DNA from: Paraconiothyrium sp. Pb-2020 | Taxonomy: Eukaryota; Ascomycota; Dothideomycetes; Pleosporales; Didymosphaeriaceae | Length of the DNA stretch: 64,000 nucleotides | Direction: 5' to 3' | NCBI GenBank assembly: GCA_022419385.1 | Contig: JAJUBI010000001.1 | Location: forward strand, 4,898,001 to 4,962,000 | Shown: positions 30,956 to 42,159 of the stretch, piece by piece | How the letters are laid out: every line of letters begins with the position of its first letter | Position numbering within the stretch: position 1 is the first letter of the stretch | Made by a program: the position numbers and the translations under genes | Notes under the pieces: generated by a model | What the model saw: the letters and a program-made list of their open reading frames with translations, nothing else | Told to the model about the DNA's origin: nothing | The model's database searches: none

Positions 30956-32748
30956 CTACCGCCTCCCTTTGCTACTACCGCTACCTCCCATACCACCCAT
31001 ACCAGGGAAACCACCACCACCCATGCCACCCATCATGTTTGCAAGCGCAGACATATCGGGCATGCCGCCTCCTCGTCCACCGCCACCCATCATGTTTGCG
31101 AGGGCAGACATATCAGGCATGCCGCCGCCGCCTCTTCCTCCACCACCAAGCATCTTCATCATAGAAGCCATGTCGGGCATGCCCCCTCCGCCACCGATGC
31201 CGCCTTGGCCCATACTGGCCATCCGCTTTTGCATGGCAGCGAGTTGTTGTGCCTTGTTTCCTCCGCCCATGGCACCCTGGGCCTTTTGCATGTTCTTCAA
31301 ACCTCCTCCCTGTGATGAAATTAGCTGAAATGTAAGTACCTAGAAGGACATTCCGAACCATTTTTTTGGCCATGCTGAGGAATTAAGTTAGCTGTGATGT
31401 ATTTATGTCGTAGGAGCGTAACATACCCTGCCATCATCTTGTGCTGAGTAAGAAGCTCTTCCACTTCGCGCACAGACGTGCCCGAACCACGTGCTATGCG
31501 TGTCATGCGTTCCGGTTGCTCGATGAACATCTTGCCATCAGAATCAAGCTCCTTGTCATTCATGCTGTCACAGATGTAAATCATGCGCTTGAGCTTCAAG
31601 CTGCCTTCTTCATCGTCCATGCCATTCATCATGCCGCTCAATCCAGGAATCATACCCGCCATCTTCGAGAGCGGGCCCATCTTCATGATATTGGACAGTT
31701 GGTCTCGCAGATCCTTGATGGTGAAGATGCCTTGGGTTATATGCTTCATAGTATCTTTCTGGTCGAGCTTGAGTGACTGTACGTGTTCGACAAGGCCGCC
31801 AATGTCACCCATGCCGAGCAGCTTCGAAACGAAAGGCTCAGGGCTGAACCGCTCTAGATCTAGCATGTGCTCCCCGGTACCGAGGAACACGATGGGTGTA
31901 TGTGTTGCTGCAACGGCCGAGATAGCACCGCCTCCTGCTGCTGCACCGTCCGTTTTGGTAAGAATGATAGCTCCGAAGTCTGCCGCCTCTTTAAACGCCC
32001 GTGACTGTGCTTCTGCTGCCTGACCGATTGTCGAGTCGAGTACCATGATAGTCTGATCGGGTTGCACAGCTTCCTGAATCTGCATCATCTCATCAAAGAG
32101 ATCCTTCTCTTGCCTGTGACGACCAGATGTATCCACAATGATGATCTCAAAACGCTCCTTCTTGAACTTGTCCACACCTTCTCTTGCCACGGCGACAGGA
32201 TCCGTCTGTGTATGGCTTCCGAAGTACGGAATCTTCGCTCGTGTCGCATTCTGCTTCAACTGATCGAAAGCACCAGCACGGAAGGTGTCCGCGCAAACCA
32301 GACACGCCTTGAATCCTCGCGCTGAATACCATCGCGCCAACTTTGTACATGAAGTCGTTTTACCCGAACCCTGCAGACCCACAAACATGATGACGTTCGG
32401 CTTCCCTTTTCGTGGCTTGAAGGGTTCGGCGTGCGGATCAACGAGTTTGACAAGTTCGTCGTAAACGGCTTTCTGGATCAGGCGCTTCTTGTTCACGCCG
32501 GGCGAGAGGTGCTTGAAGTCGACCGAGCGTTTTATGGAGTTCCGGAGGTTCATCACGAGCTTCACGTTTACGTCTGCTTCTACAAGAGCGTTTGAAATCT
32601 CCTTGACCATGGCGTCGAAGGCCTTTGATTATTAGCTAACGGTGCCACTGTTCTTGCGACGGATGCGAACCTTCTCATCGAGGTTGGGTGACCTCGTGAG
32701 GTCTGAGACGGCGGCATTGATGCGCCGCCCAAGATCCTGAAGCACCAT
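30956..32748 (-). CDS. SRP54: Signal recognition particle 54 kDa subunit
   Basis: Four exons, 32748-32671, 32622-31427, 31374-31340 and 31305-30956, join in phase to 552 residues. Domains in order: N domain (MVLQDLGRRINAAVSDL), G domain with GLQGSGKTTSC (P-loop), DTSGRHRQE and TKTDGAAAGGGA, then the methionine-rich M domain (KEL..GKMFIEQPERMTRIARGSG, EELLTQHKMMAG). The protein binds signal sequences and 7S RNA and, as a GTPase, delivers ribosomes to the SRP receptor at the ER. The last exon encodes a Gly/Met tail with three GGGMPDM-type repeats, longer than in yeast. The third exon has only 35 nt. The fourth-exon acceptor is ambiguous between neighbouring AGs; the one used restores LLGGLKNMQ. 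It lies head-to-head with RRP15. Confidence 0.93.
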
Positions 32749-32964
32749 GGCGGCGGCTGTGCTCTAGTATGCGGGTCGAGGTAGACGGTAGGGGCTGATG
32801 GTGTGTGCGGTCGAACTGCTGTGGGGGACCGCAGATGGCAGCTGCGGGGCTCGTCCCTTCCGCTTGTGAGCTTGGCGACGGCGAAGAAAGCCCCGATCTC
32901 CAAATTTATTTTCCAAACTTCAACTTCAGGACAATCATCATACAAGCCCGGTTACCTCCACACA
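32749..32964. promoter_or_regulatory. Short bidirectional promoter, SRP54 / RRP15
   Basis: Only 216 bp separate the two start codons on opposite strands, so both genes must share or abut their core promoters. Both products serve core protein-synthesis machinery. Confidence 0.5.
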
Positions 32965-33915
32965 ATGCCAAACACGAGCTTGAAGCGAAGACGGACAGAA
33001 GACCGCATGCGCGGCAAGGTACCAAAGAAAGACAAGCCCAAGATCAAGCGCCAGAAATATTATCACAGCTCCAGTGAGGACGAATCCGACGATGAGGGCG
33101 CTGCTAGAGATGCGCCGCGAGAGGTGAAGAAGCCGAAGGAATTGTCTCCTGAGTTTGAGCCAGAGGCAGGTTCTGCAAATGCTCTTCCTATCAAGGAGAG
33201 GACCGCACCTGCATCTGCAGCCAAGAAATCGGCATTGAAGAAGACGGCGCAGCCAGCACCGCTGGAAGCCGGTGATGACTTCGACGATGTGGCCTCCAGC
33301 GAGGAAGCCGAAGACTCTGAACCGGAAGCTACTGAACCGGCCATTGACTCCGACGCCGACGACTCGGACGCTTCCAACGACACATCGATATCAGAGATGT
33401 CGACCAACAACCCGGCGCGCAAAGTGCGGAAACGAAACGACCCGGAAGCCTTCGCGACATCCATCTCCAAGATTCTCAACACAAAACTCACATCACAAAA
33501 GCGGTCCGAGCCTATTCTTTCGCGGTCAAAGTCTGCGCAAGAAGCAAATAGGACGCTGTCCGACCAGAAGTTGACGCACGCGGCAAATAAAAAATTGCTG
33601 GCGGAGAAGAAAGCTGCACAAGAGAAAGGCCGGGTGAAGGATGTTCTGGGGTTGAATGACCCGAGCGTCAGTACGGCGGCGACGACGGCGAAGGAGAAGG
33701 AGCTCCGCAGGACGGCGCAGAAGGGTGTTATCAAGCTGTTCAACGCGGTGCGCGCGGCTCAGGTCAAGGGTGAGCAGGCGGAGAGGGAGGCGCGCGAGAA
33801 GGGGGTGGTTGGCCTGGGCAAGCGCGAAGAGCAGGTGAAAGAGTTGAGTAAGCAAGGCTTCCTGGACATGATCACCGGAGGCGCAAAGCCAAAAGAGGGA
33901 AGCGTTCAAATGTAA
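32965..33915 (+). CDS. RRP15: Ribosomal RNA-processing protein Rrp15
   Basis: A single exon of 316 codons. The N-terminus is highly basic (SLKRRRTEDRMRGKVPKKD), then comes a long acidic Ser/Asp/Glu region. The Rrp15p domain occupies the C-terminal half: DPEAFATSISKILNTKL, an Ala/Lys-rich helix, KELRRTAQKGVIKLFNAVRAAQ and LSKQGFLDMITGG. Yeast Rrp15 is a nucleolar factor of pre-60S assembly needed for 27S pre-rRNA processing; the same role is inferred. The start was chosen at the first ATG giving the basic tail; an earlier in-frame ATG at 32803 would add 54 residues reaching into the shared promoter. Confidence 0.88.
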   Translation: MPNTSLKRRRTEDRMRGKVPKKDKPKIKRQKYYHSSSEDESDDEGAARDAPREVKKPKELSPEFEPEAGSANALPIKERTAPASAAKKSALKKTAQPAPLEAGDDFDDVASSEEAEDSEPEATEPAIDSDADDSDASNDTSISEMSTNNPARKVRKRNDPEAFATSISKILNTKLTSQKRSEPILSRSKSAQEANRTLSDQKLTHAANKKLLAEKKAAQEKGRVKDVLGLNDPSVSTAATTAKEKELRRTAQKGVIKLFNAVRAAQVKGEQAEREAREKGVVGLGKREEQVKELSKQGFLDMITGGAKPKEGSVQM

Positions 33916-34161
33916 AATGGTTTGAGCGAGGTGGAATCGAGATCATAATGGCACCTTCAACCATCTAATGCCCTCCTTCGCATAACGCCTGTGTGATGTC
34001 CCGTATACTACATGTGATGTTCCAGTCCGTGTCTTTCCAAATACAAGGGGGCCATGTCTTCCACCTGACGGATATTGGGCCTAATATACAAGAGATCGCC
34101 TACACAACACAAGTCTTGCGCGTATTCTTTTATCTTTCCTCTTTAACCTATTATGTCTTCT

Positions 34162-34840
34162 TTATTTGCTCTCAAAATCACTCGCCTGTAGGTTTCTCGT
34201 CATACTCGGCAGCCTCACCACCAGCCCATCCAGCTCTTTACTCATCTTGACCTGGCACCCCAGACGACTCGTCTCCTGCAGGCCAAACGCCAAATCCAGC
34301 ATGTCGTTCTCATCATCATCCGGCTCCTCCATCTTGTTGTACATGTCCTCGGATTCGACGATGACGTGACAGGTGGAGCAGGCGCAGGAGCCGCCGCAGG
34401 CGCCTTCCATCTCGAGGTCGTGTTCTTGCGCGATGTCGAGAAGGTTATCGCCATCAGCAACTTCAAAGGTGAAAGATTCGCCTTCTTTGGTTATGAAGGT
34501 TACATGGCGTCTATGCACGAGTCAGTATCGATTTACTGACGGTATGTAAAATGTGCGCGGCGTACTCTTCACCCGGCTTGGGCGGATCGAGGTGGTTGTG
34601 TTGCGGGATCGGGGTCGAGGAAAATTCCCGTCGGTGCCGCGCAGTAGATTGCATTGGGATATTGTGAAGGCTAGAATGCGACGCCTGGGGTGCTTGCACC
34701 CTACATGACTTCTGCATATAGAGGCTGCTTCGTCGCGACGAAAAGTTCCGCCTCTGAGGTGACAGTGATGTCCGAAGCACCGCCTTCTCGCTCTTCAGCG
34801 CACGGGAAAGTACGTTCCGCCATTGGAGACCGCCAGCCAT
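34162..34840 (-). CDS. YAH1: Mitochondrial [2Fe-2S] ferredoxin (adrenodoxin type)
   Basis: Two exons, 34840-34566 and 34510-34162, join in phase to 207 residues. The first exon encodes a long basic, Ser-rich mitochondrial presequence (RNVLSRALKSEKAVLR, RREFSSTPIP). The second holds the adrenodoxin-type domain: HVTFITKEGESFTFEVADG, CGGSCACSTC with three clustered cysteine ligands, and LGCQV with the fourth. Yah1 passes electrons from Arh1 to the Fe-S cluster assembly scaffold in the mitochondrial matrix and also serves heme A and coenzyme Q synthesis. The gene is divergent from UGO1, another mitochondrial gene, with about 236 bp between the starts. Confidence 0.93.
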
Positions 34841-35076
34841 CGCGCCGGCTTCGGATACCCACAAATGAAAGAAAATGGTGTTGTGGGCAAAACAGCTTGG
34901 AGCAAAGCACCTCGTTTTCGTGCTTCCGAACTTCGTGCAACTTGGGAAGCACGGACCAGGCCCTATGCATTTCAGACTGGGATCAACGTCACGAAGACCC
35001 ATGCAACCGTTCCACGCCCTGGTGCGAAGTCACCACTCCCAGCTCCCCTATTATTCCCGCACACAACAAACACACC

Positions 35077-36653
35077 ATGGCGACCTCGCGCGACGCCCCG
35101 AATCCGCTGCGGCCCTACTAACATCCCGCCCTCGATCGGCCTGCCGCCAGACCTGCCGCAGAATAGTTCGTCCTCGCCCGCCGGACCGTCATACACCTCG
35201 CGCACCCCAAAACCGAGCTTTGGCAGCCAGGCCCGCGACATCCCGTCTGACCTCGACTACGATTCGTACTTCGCTGATAGCTCCCCGAGCGTGGCGGACC
35301 ACGCGAAGAAAGTGCTGGATCAGGCGCTATGGAACTACACGTCGGTGCTGTTAGCCCAGCCCTTTGAGGTCGCGAAGACGCTATTGCAGGTCCATCAGGT
35401 CCAGGGGCAAGCGCCGCCTGGGCTACAATTGAATGGCGATGAAATCAAGAGCCGGCCAAATTCGTTCGCGAGTGGAAAATTTGAGGATTACCCTTCGGAC
35501 GAGTCGGATGACGACTCGCCGGGCTACTTCACGAGCACGGCTCCCTCAATACACAGTCCGACCTATGGTCGCGGTGCCTCACGGTCAAGAAGTCCGCAGA
35601 AGAGACGGCAACCGAGGAGCCGGTCACGAGATGCCACACCTACACGAGCGACTCCGATTGCACCGCGAAAATTGGAGCTCAGGAAAGCCGACTCACTTCT
35701 TGAAGTGATAGCACACAACTCGGCAGAAAGAGTCGGCATGGGGTGTGGAAGGGCACAAACGTTACCTTCATATATAATTTCCTCCTCAAGACGACCGAAA
35801 GCTGGACGCGCAGCATGCTCTCCGCGCTCAACTACCAGACCCCGGCCTCATGGGCACCAGCGCAAGCGGCATCGGCGGCCCTCGACATCATAGACAGCCC
35901 CGTCACCCCTGATGTCCCTCCGTGCAGCCGTAGCGGCCACCGCCATCGCAGCGACTCTCCTCGCCCCGCTCGACCTCATCCGCACCCGTCTCATCGTCAC
36001 GCCAACCTCCGCCCCACCCACGCACCATCTACCCCTCGCTCTCCCTCCTCCCTAGTTTTACCGTCCCCTCTAACCTCCTCCCTGCCACAATCCTCCACGC
36101 CACAATCCCGACCCTCGTCTCCTCATCCACTCCACTCTTCCTTCGCACATTCCTTTCCGTTGATCCCATCGTGACCCCCACCGCCTACTCCTTCTCCACC
36201 TTCCTCTCCTCCACTGCAGAGCTCTTCCTCCGCCTCCCGCTCGAAACTGTCCTGCGCCGCGGACAGGTCGCCGTCCTGCAAGACACACGAGAACGAGCGC
36301 CTAGCCGCAGAGTACAGGCACCTTCCCGACACTTCTACCTCTCCCGTGCGCTGAAATCCCCAGTGTTTGGTATGGAGAATGAAAATCCCGCAATGCGGAG
36401 TTTCCACACCATCGTGGAGCTGGGCAGTACAGGGGCGTGCTGGCACGATGTGGTTCATCGTTAGGGATGAGGGTGTGCAGGTTATTGGGCCGGCGGCGAC
36501 GAAGGGTAAGGCTGCAGCGAGCTTCTCGTCAAGGACAAGGATACGGAAGGGCAGGGTGTGAAGGGGCTGTGGAGGGGGTGGAGGGTGGGATTTTGGGGGT
36601 TGGTGGGTGTATGGGGTGCTGCTGCGATGGGTGGCGGTGGGGGGGAGTTTTAG
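35077..36653 (+). pseudogene. UGO1: Ugo1 mitochondrial outer-membrane carrier-like protein, multiply frame-broken
   Basis: The coding content is recognisable from start to stop: MATSRDAPNPLRPY, then IPPSIGLPPDLP, LWNYTSVLLAQPFEVAKTLL (a carrier-type PFEVAKT motif), WKGTNVTFIYNFLLKTTESW, APLDLIRTRLIV (a second carrier signature), STAELFLRLPLETVLRRGQ, GTMWFIVRDEG and a Trp/Gly-rich end (GLWRGWRVGFWGLVG) before TAG at 36653. Following it requires about nine frame changes, near 35119, 35717, 35742, 35828, 35878, 35909, 36050, 36430 and 36530. No intron fits these points. In yeast, Ugo1 links Fzo1 and Mgm1 in mitochondrial fusion. Either this copy is a recent pseudogene with well-preserved codons, or the local sequence contains indel errors. 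Family identity is more certain than status. Confidence 0.8.
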
Positions 36654-38038
36654 GGACCGTGTAGTCGTTCCGGACGAGAGAGGTGGTTTGCTTCGCTTTT
36701 ATGATATCCCCGCTTTATCCTCTTTCGGCTCGCGGCAAAGGCGGGAGTTCGGATTGTATAAAAGACAGGTGTGTGTATATATACGTATGGTGTTATAGGC
36801 CTCCGACATATATGGCGAATGTGGAATCTAATCCATCCCTTGGCTACTTCTGATCCGGATTATCGCAACGGCTGGCTATGTTTTACACATACATACCGCC
36901 GCGGAGTACATGTGTCCCAAAACGTATCCACTAGGTTCGGAGTATCGGGGACGGTTGGTGTGATTGAAACGGTCGAGGTGTGAGCCAGGTGCACGTATTC
37001 CCTTGCGAGAAAAGACAACGTCACTAAATGTACATGTCTGCAGGCATCGATTCGACCCATGCCATCTCCTATCTGACGCTCGACTTTGGAGAGCATTGAT
37101 GTCCCAGGATGAGGTATCCAGGGACAACGGTGGATGCTAAATACATCTACTGGACGCATGACGCTGTTGCACGGTAAAATATCTAGAAATCGGATCAGTA
37201 CTGCCAACGTTTTGGCTGTGCCATATTGACGCGCCAGAATATCGATGCTCGTTGGAAGCGTGCTGGGAAGGAATTGGTGTCTGTGAAGTAGATGCACCGC
37301 CCTAGTAACTTCGAAGACTCAACCACGGATGATGCTATAGTCAAGTCTGACATCGTTGATTTGCCACGTCTCAGCTTTTCGGAGTTATTTGAAATGGTAT
37401 CAATTCAAGGTCATGCATACAAAAGGCGGGTGCAAGATTGCAAAAGCTTCCCAAAGCAAGCAGATTGTTCTTCTCCGTATTTATACAATTACGAGCCTGT
37501 TCAGTCAATTTCTACGGGTATAGATGATCTGGCATATGTATTGCGGCTCCTTCGGATGACTATGTATTGGGAACAATACTTAAGGTCCCATGGGAACACA
37601 GTACTAAGGTACACATCTCTACCAGATCCTCTTTATTATATATACTTAAACCCTAACTCCTTACAAAGAAGGCTCCCTACCTTGGTCCCTTACGTGCCCC
37701 CTATATCTACAATCTGTTAGCAGGATAGTAGCTTCAAGGAAACCTCTATCTGTCATTGAACTTAGCACAGACTGAGCTCTTTATTAGCCTATCTATACAG
37801 GCTAAGGGCTAGGTTTCAGCACATAGATCATGTCTGATAAAGTCTGGCTATATAGATCTATAACTGAACACTATCTTCACCTATACTAGAATTGCCATGC
37901 TAGGTCTAGTCGTGAAACGTAGATCGCTGACTGAACAGGCTCTACGACCGTACCATATATATGCAGGTTATCGCTCTGGAACAATTTCGACCACTCATAG
38001 GATAGCCTCCTCATGGGTCCAGCGTCAACATGCAGCTT
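36654..38038. other. Gene-poor region with AT-rich relic
   Basis: The part from about 37590 to 37900 is AT-rich and TA-rich (tatatatacttaaaccc, atctataactgaac), similar in texture to the stretch at 1120-1660, and suggests a mutated repeat. Two opposite open frames at 36860-37297 and 37292-37720 have no recognisable content. No gene is called. Confidence 0.4.
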
Positions 38039-38995
38039 TTATGCCTTATTGGCACCAAAATTATCCACCGGAGCATCGTCCTTGACGCTCTCCCAGATCT
38101 TGTTGATTCCCTCTAACGCCTTCGGGCTCACACCGCCCTTCGTCAACCAACCGGCTGTCTGCTCGATCTGGCTAATCTTGCTCGCACCGAAAATGACTGC
38201 GTCACCAAGATCCGCTTTGAGCGCAGAGTTGTACCCGACCCAGCGGTACGCCAGCTCGGCCTTGCTCACGCCCTCCGCCTCCGCAATCGCACTCCACTCG
38301 CTCAGGGCTGCGCGAAGAGACGGCTTGTCATACAGCCGCGAGTACATGCCACCAATAGCCCGTTGGTTGAAGCGACCAGCTCCGGCGTCAAGATCCGCAG
38401 GTGTCTTGGTCAGAAAGCCACCTGCAAGTGGGGAGTAGGCATAGAACGCTATGTTAAGCTTGCGGAGGGTGGGGAAGAGGATTGTTTCTAGATGCCTGGC
38501 AACAGGAGAATAATTGCCCTGGTAGACAGTGGGTTTGACGTAGCCCTTCTTGCTCGCGATATCGTACGCCTCCTGCACCTGCTCGGGTGTGAAATTAGAC
38601 AGGCCGAAGCGCTTGAACCAGCCCTTCTTGTATGCTTCATTGATCCCCTCGAGCGTCTCGTTGACGTCGACAGAGTCGTCTGGCGCGTGGATGTACAAAA
38701 TGTCGACTTGGTCTACGTTCAACGTCTTCAGGCTGTCTTCCACGTCTTGGATAACGCGATCCTTGGTTATGGAGCCCTTCTCAAAGCCGCCCTTGAGTTT
38801 GGTGTCGATTATGAAGTTCTTGCGGCCATCGAGCTTGCCGATAGCCTCCTCGGAGCCTGGGTAAAGGCGAGCTGTGTCGATAACTTTTACGCCGGTCTTT
38901 TGAAGAACTTCCAGAGCCTCCGCTTGCACCTTGGGGTCAGCGTAGGGACCTTGAGGAAAGGCGGCGCCGCCGAACACAGATTTGATTCCTGACAT
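38039..38995 (-). CDS. Aldo-keto reductase, AKR7 (aflatoxin aldehyde reductase) type
   Basis: A single exon of 318 codons from ATG at 38995. The TIM-barrel features and the catalytic tetrad are present: VIDTARLYPGSEEAIG (Asp and Tyr), IIDTKLKGG (Lys) and ILYIHAPDD (His). The NADPH-binding end reads DAVIFGASKISQIEQTAGWL. The closest pattern is AKR7, which reduces aldehydes and dicarbonyls with NADPH, cytosolic. The physiological substrate is unknown. The start was placed at MSGIKSVFGGAAF because this matches the family N-terminus; the open frame extends 53 codons further upstream without homologous look. It is convergent with UGO1. Confidence 0.9.
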   Translation of the reverse strand: MSGIKSVFGGAAFPQGPYADPKVQAEALEVLQKTGVKVIDTARLYPGSEEAIGKLDGRKNFIIDTKLKGGFEKGSITKDRVIQDVEDSLKTLNVDQVDILYIHAPDDSVDVNETLEGINEAYKKGWFKRFGLSNFTPEQVQEAYDIASKKGYVKPTVYQGNYSPVARHLETILFPTLRKLNIAFYAYSPLAGGFLTKTPADLDAGAGRFNQRAIGGMYSRLYDKPSLRAALSEWSAIAEAEGVSKAELAYRWVGYNSALKADLGDAVIFGASKISQIEQTAGWLTKGGVSPKALEGINKIWESVKDDAPVDNFGANKA

Positions 38996-39847
38996 CTTTG
39001 CTTGTGATCTCTCTTTTCGGTAGGTAATGCTGAAAAGTTGGTAGTTGCGTGTGGAAAGAAGAGAAGGGAGAGGGGAGGCAAGCACGATAAGGTCAACGGA
39101 AGGAAGCAGCTCACGCGACACATATAGCCATCCGTCCCCCTCCCTGGATGCCAACTACGTAACCGCTATTGTGAAGGTCCATGATGCTACCCAATGATGC
39201 ATCGTCTCGTAAACGCCCCGCACCCGTACCGCCCCACTACAGTCCTAAAAGCCGATACCTCCGCTTGGGTGATTAGGACTAAGATGGCCTAATTCTACCC
39301 TCTGGCATGCAAAAAGAAGCTGCTTCTTTCCTAGCTTGCTTGGTTACGTTAGAGCGCTTCGGAGGTATCCCTGCGATTCGCCAGCTCATGGGTTTCGGCT
39401 TATAAATGCGGCTACGCAAGTGTCTCGAATCAGGTCTAACGGGTTCTTGAACGTTCTGAGATGTATTCTTGTTTACACTATCACAAGACAATGCGGCTGA
39501 AATATCGACCGCATCGCAGTGGACAGAAGCTTGTACTATGGTGATCTACTACCTGGGTAGGTTAGATCGTGTAATGCAAAGAAATTCATCGTTGCCCGCT
39601 ACTATGTCTTCTGTAAACTCTTGCTGGCGGTACATGTCCACGGGAAAGCTAGACGCAACAGATGAGGCCTCTTGAGCCGCGTGCTGTATTTTCCTTCGGG
39701 CATGCGGGCCAATACAAGTTTGGTAGTCTCGGTACGAAGGTGTGGGCGTACGACAACAAGTGACGCTGCATCACCGAGTGTCCAAAAAGTCCATACACAC
39801 ACGTGAATCATATACATTCCGATACTCAGTCCCTTCGTCCCTCGTCC
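38996..39847. other. Gene-free spacer
   Basis: Upstream region of the aldo-keto reductase gene and 3' flank of the questin-oxidase-like gene, 852 bp. Short frames only; no recognised element. Confidence 0.3.
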
Positions 39848-41416
39848 TCAGACCTTCGAGAACTTCCTTTTCGGTACGTCCCTCCATGCCTCATCAAAAC
39901 CAGCACTCCTTACCCACGTTGGTCCCCCTGCCTCCACACTGTCGATCGCCATGTTTCCTAACTTCCTCCACATATCCCCTTCCACGACAAAGCGTCATTT
40001 CCTCGAATTTCTTGGACACTTGCTCACCATGCGCCAATGCGCGCACAAGCTTACTGGCGTGCCCGTCATCAGAGAGCGCGTTAACCCTCTTGATAACCCT
40101 GTCCCAGGAGTCATCGACATCGATGGGTTTGTAGCTCGTAAGTTCTTCGTGCAGGAGAGGGGGTGAGGCGCGCGAAGCATACATGGCGAGGCTGTTGCGG
40201 ACTTTCCATTCTAGGAGGCGGACTTTCGTGGCTGGTGTGAGAGAGGAAAGCGACAAGAAAGTGGAGAAAAAGATGCTGCAATTTACGACGTGGATGTAGT
40301 AGAAGTCGAATTTGGGGATCGAAGGCGGGTGTTGGGCTGCCGCAGTGTAGAAGACTGTCGTACGTTTAGTGCCTTTGGATATGGCAAGAGAATATGAGGG
40401 CACGCATACCAACCGCATTTATCATTTCCGCAGTTTTCTCTTCGAGCTGAGACTCATCGACGACATACTGGCTCGCATACTTGAGCATCTCTTCCGGTGC
40501 GCGCTTCAATATGCCGTCGCGGATCTTGTTTCCGTCGTTCCAGTGCGCTGCGGAAGAGAGTTTTTTGTCTGCGCGAATCTCATTGAGAAGCTGGACAATG
40601 GTCTTCGTATCCTGCGGCTTCGCACTATTTGCCTTTGCGGCCTTCTCGGCGTTCAAGAAGAAGGGCGCCATCCAACCGTCGTGGATCGCGGCTTGCGCGA
40701 GTGCTTCAGCTATAAGAGCCTCTTGTCGATGCTCGATGCCGGAGCCTAAATGTATGATGGGGTGGAGGAAGCCTGCGAAGAGGCGAGCGAGGAGGTCGTC
40801 TGCTCGCTCGTTGCCCTTGAAGAGTTCGTCATTCAACACGGTCTCCCAGCCCTTCCTGCTGATCTCTTCCTGGAAGTACTGGAGGAAATCATGGTAGTAC
40901 TTCTCTTTTCCTAGGTATGTTTTGAACCTCTCCGAATTATGCATATCATTTACTGTCTCTTTGTTCAGATCGCCTGGTGGCCGTTGGTAATACTTGTTGT
41001 CATTATACGCGCGCTTGATCTCCTCCGGTGTAGCCTTGAGCGCAAAGAGCGTCAGGAGATGATGTACGATATGGTTCTATCGTAACTTCATTAGCCACCA
41101 ACACTTCGAGCAGTCTATTAGAACTTACATGAAAGCCACCTTGGTTGAAGAAGATATGATGCTTCTCATGATTCTCCTGCAATAGTTCACTTGTAACCCG
41201 TGCGCTCTCATCCGTAATCCCCCTGACGAAGAATTCCGGCTGCAATACCGTGTCGAGCTTAATCATACTTGCCGTCGTCATACCTCTTAACAAGATCTTC
41301 TGATCCGCTTTCCAGTGCAATTGTTGATATGCCCGCGGCGCATTCGCAAAGGCTTTATTCAAACCAACTGCGGTCAGTCCCACGGCGGAAGCAACGACAG
41401 CAGCAGTTGCGAACAT
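39848..41416 (-). pseudogene. Questin oxidase-like (AflY family) protein with one frame change
   Basis: Three exons, 41416-41129, 41076-40410 and 40354-39848, cover the whole family pattern: HHLLTLFALKATPEEIKRAY, YYQRP, FLGKEKYY-type segment, HPIIHLGSGIEHRQEALIAE, FYTAAAQHPP, and the C-terminal DMWRKLGNMAIDSVE before TGA at 39848. Splice phases match at both introns. Within exon 3 the frame must shift by one base near 39994 (gaggaaatgacgc) to reach the conserved C-terminus; otherwise the protein ends early at 39894 with unrelated sequence. Family members catalyse Baeyer-Villiger-type ring opening in polyketide pathways such as questin and aflatoxin, but many fungal members lie outside clusters, as here; no polyketide synthase is in the window. 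Frame damage or a sequence error cannot be separated. Confidence 0.75.
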
Positions 41417-42159
41417 CGAGTCAGTTGACAGGCGCGTCGAGGCCTAGAAGGAACACATTATATAACCCGCCGGGTTTGCCATTGTTCAGCGCTGACGCGA
41501 ATCCCCGAGGGCGCGCGGGATTGACGTACACTAGTGTACATGGCCGCGAAGGCGTTCGCCGCGGGGAAGCTTTAGCCGTGTTCAGCGTGGCTCGGAGCTC
41601 GGAGGTTTGGAGCGCGATCTCAGACAGGGCGAATATACGAGCGTTGTGATTCGCACGGCGGGTGGCATCAGCTTCGGACAAAGAATACTGTACGAGCCTT
41701 GTACGAAGGAGGTGTGGTTGAGGGGAGGGGAACCAGTCATAGAGCGTGGAAGGGCTGCGGGTGATCCTCATGTAGAATGCACGAGTCTGGAGCCTGAAAT
41801 GAGCAATCTGATAGCAGCTGTGATGACTGGGCGTATACGAGCATACATTGGCACCAACTTCACAATGTGACAGGGCGATTTCGGCCTCGCGAAGTGGTCG
41901 TCTTAGAGAGCCACAGATATTTCACCACGTAAGCGTGAAATCAGAGAAAGAGACAGTCTAGAAGTGTAGTACGGACATACGAGGCTTGCATAAAATCCAT
42001 TCGTTATTCCATATCGATGATGGTCGGGTATTGACTGTCTCAACATCTTGAAGCGTATTTGCAATGAAAAAGCAACGCCTCCCGTGGCGCTCCGTCGCTA
42101 TGCATCTGTCAAATCAACTTTTCGTGAATCGTAATTCCTCCTCCTCAATATTAATCACC
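41417..42159. other. Gene-poor spacer
   Basis: Upstream region of the questin-oxidase-like gene and 3' flank of SGT1. Opposing open frames at 41421-41771 (minus) and 41607-41870 (plus) overlap each other and carry no recognisable content. Confidence 0.3.

Noticed and set aside
30832..31328. Pro-rich plus-strand frames
   Set aside because: Antisense of the Gly/Met repeats of SRP54.
35117..35160. TACTAAC branch-site-like sequence at the first UGO1 frame break
   Set aside because: No matching donor gives a sensible exon, and the coding sequence on both sides is contiguous apart from one extra base.
36860..37720. Opposing frames of about 145 codons between UGO1 and the aldo-keto reductase
   Set aside because: No domain or codon-pattern support, and the second runs into the AT-rich relic.
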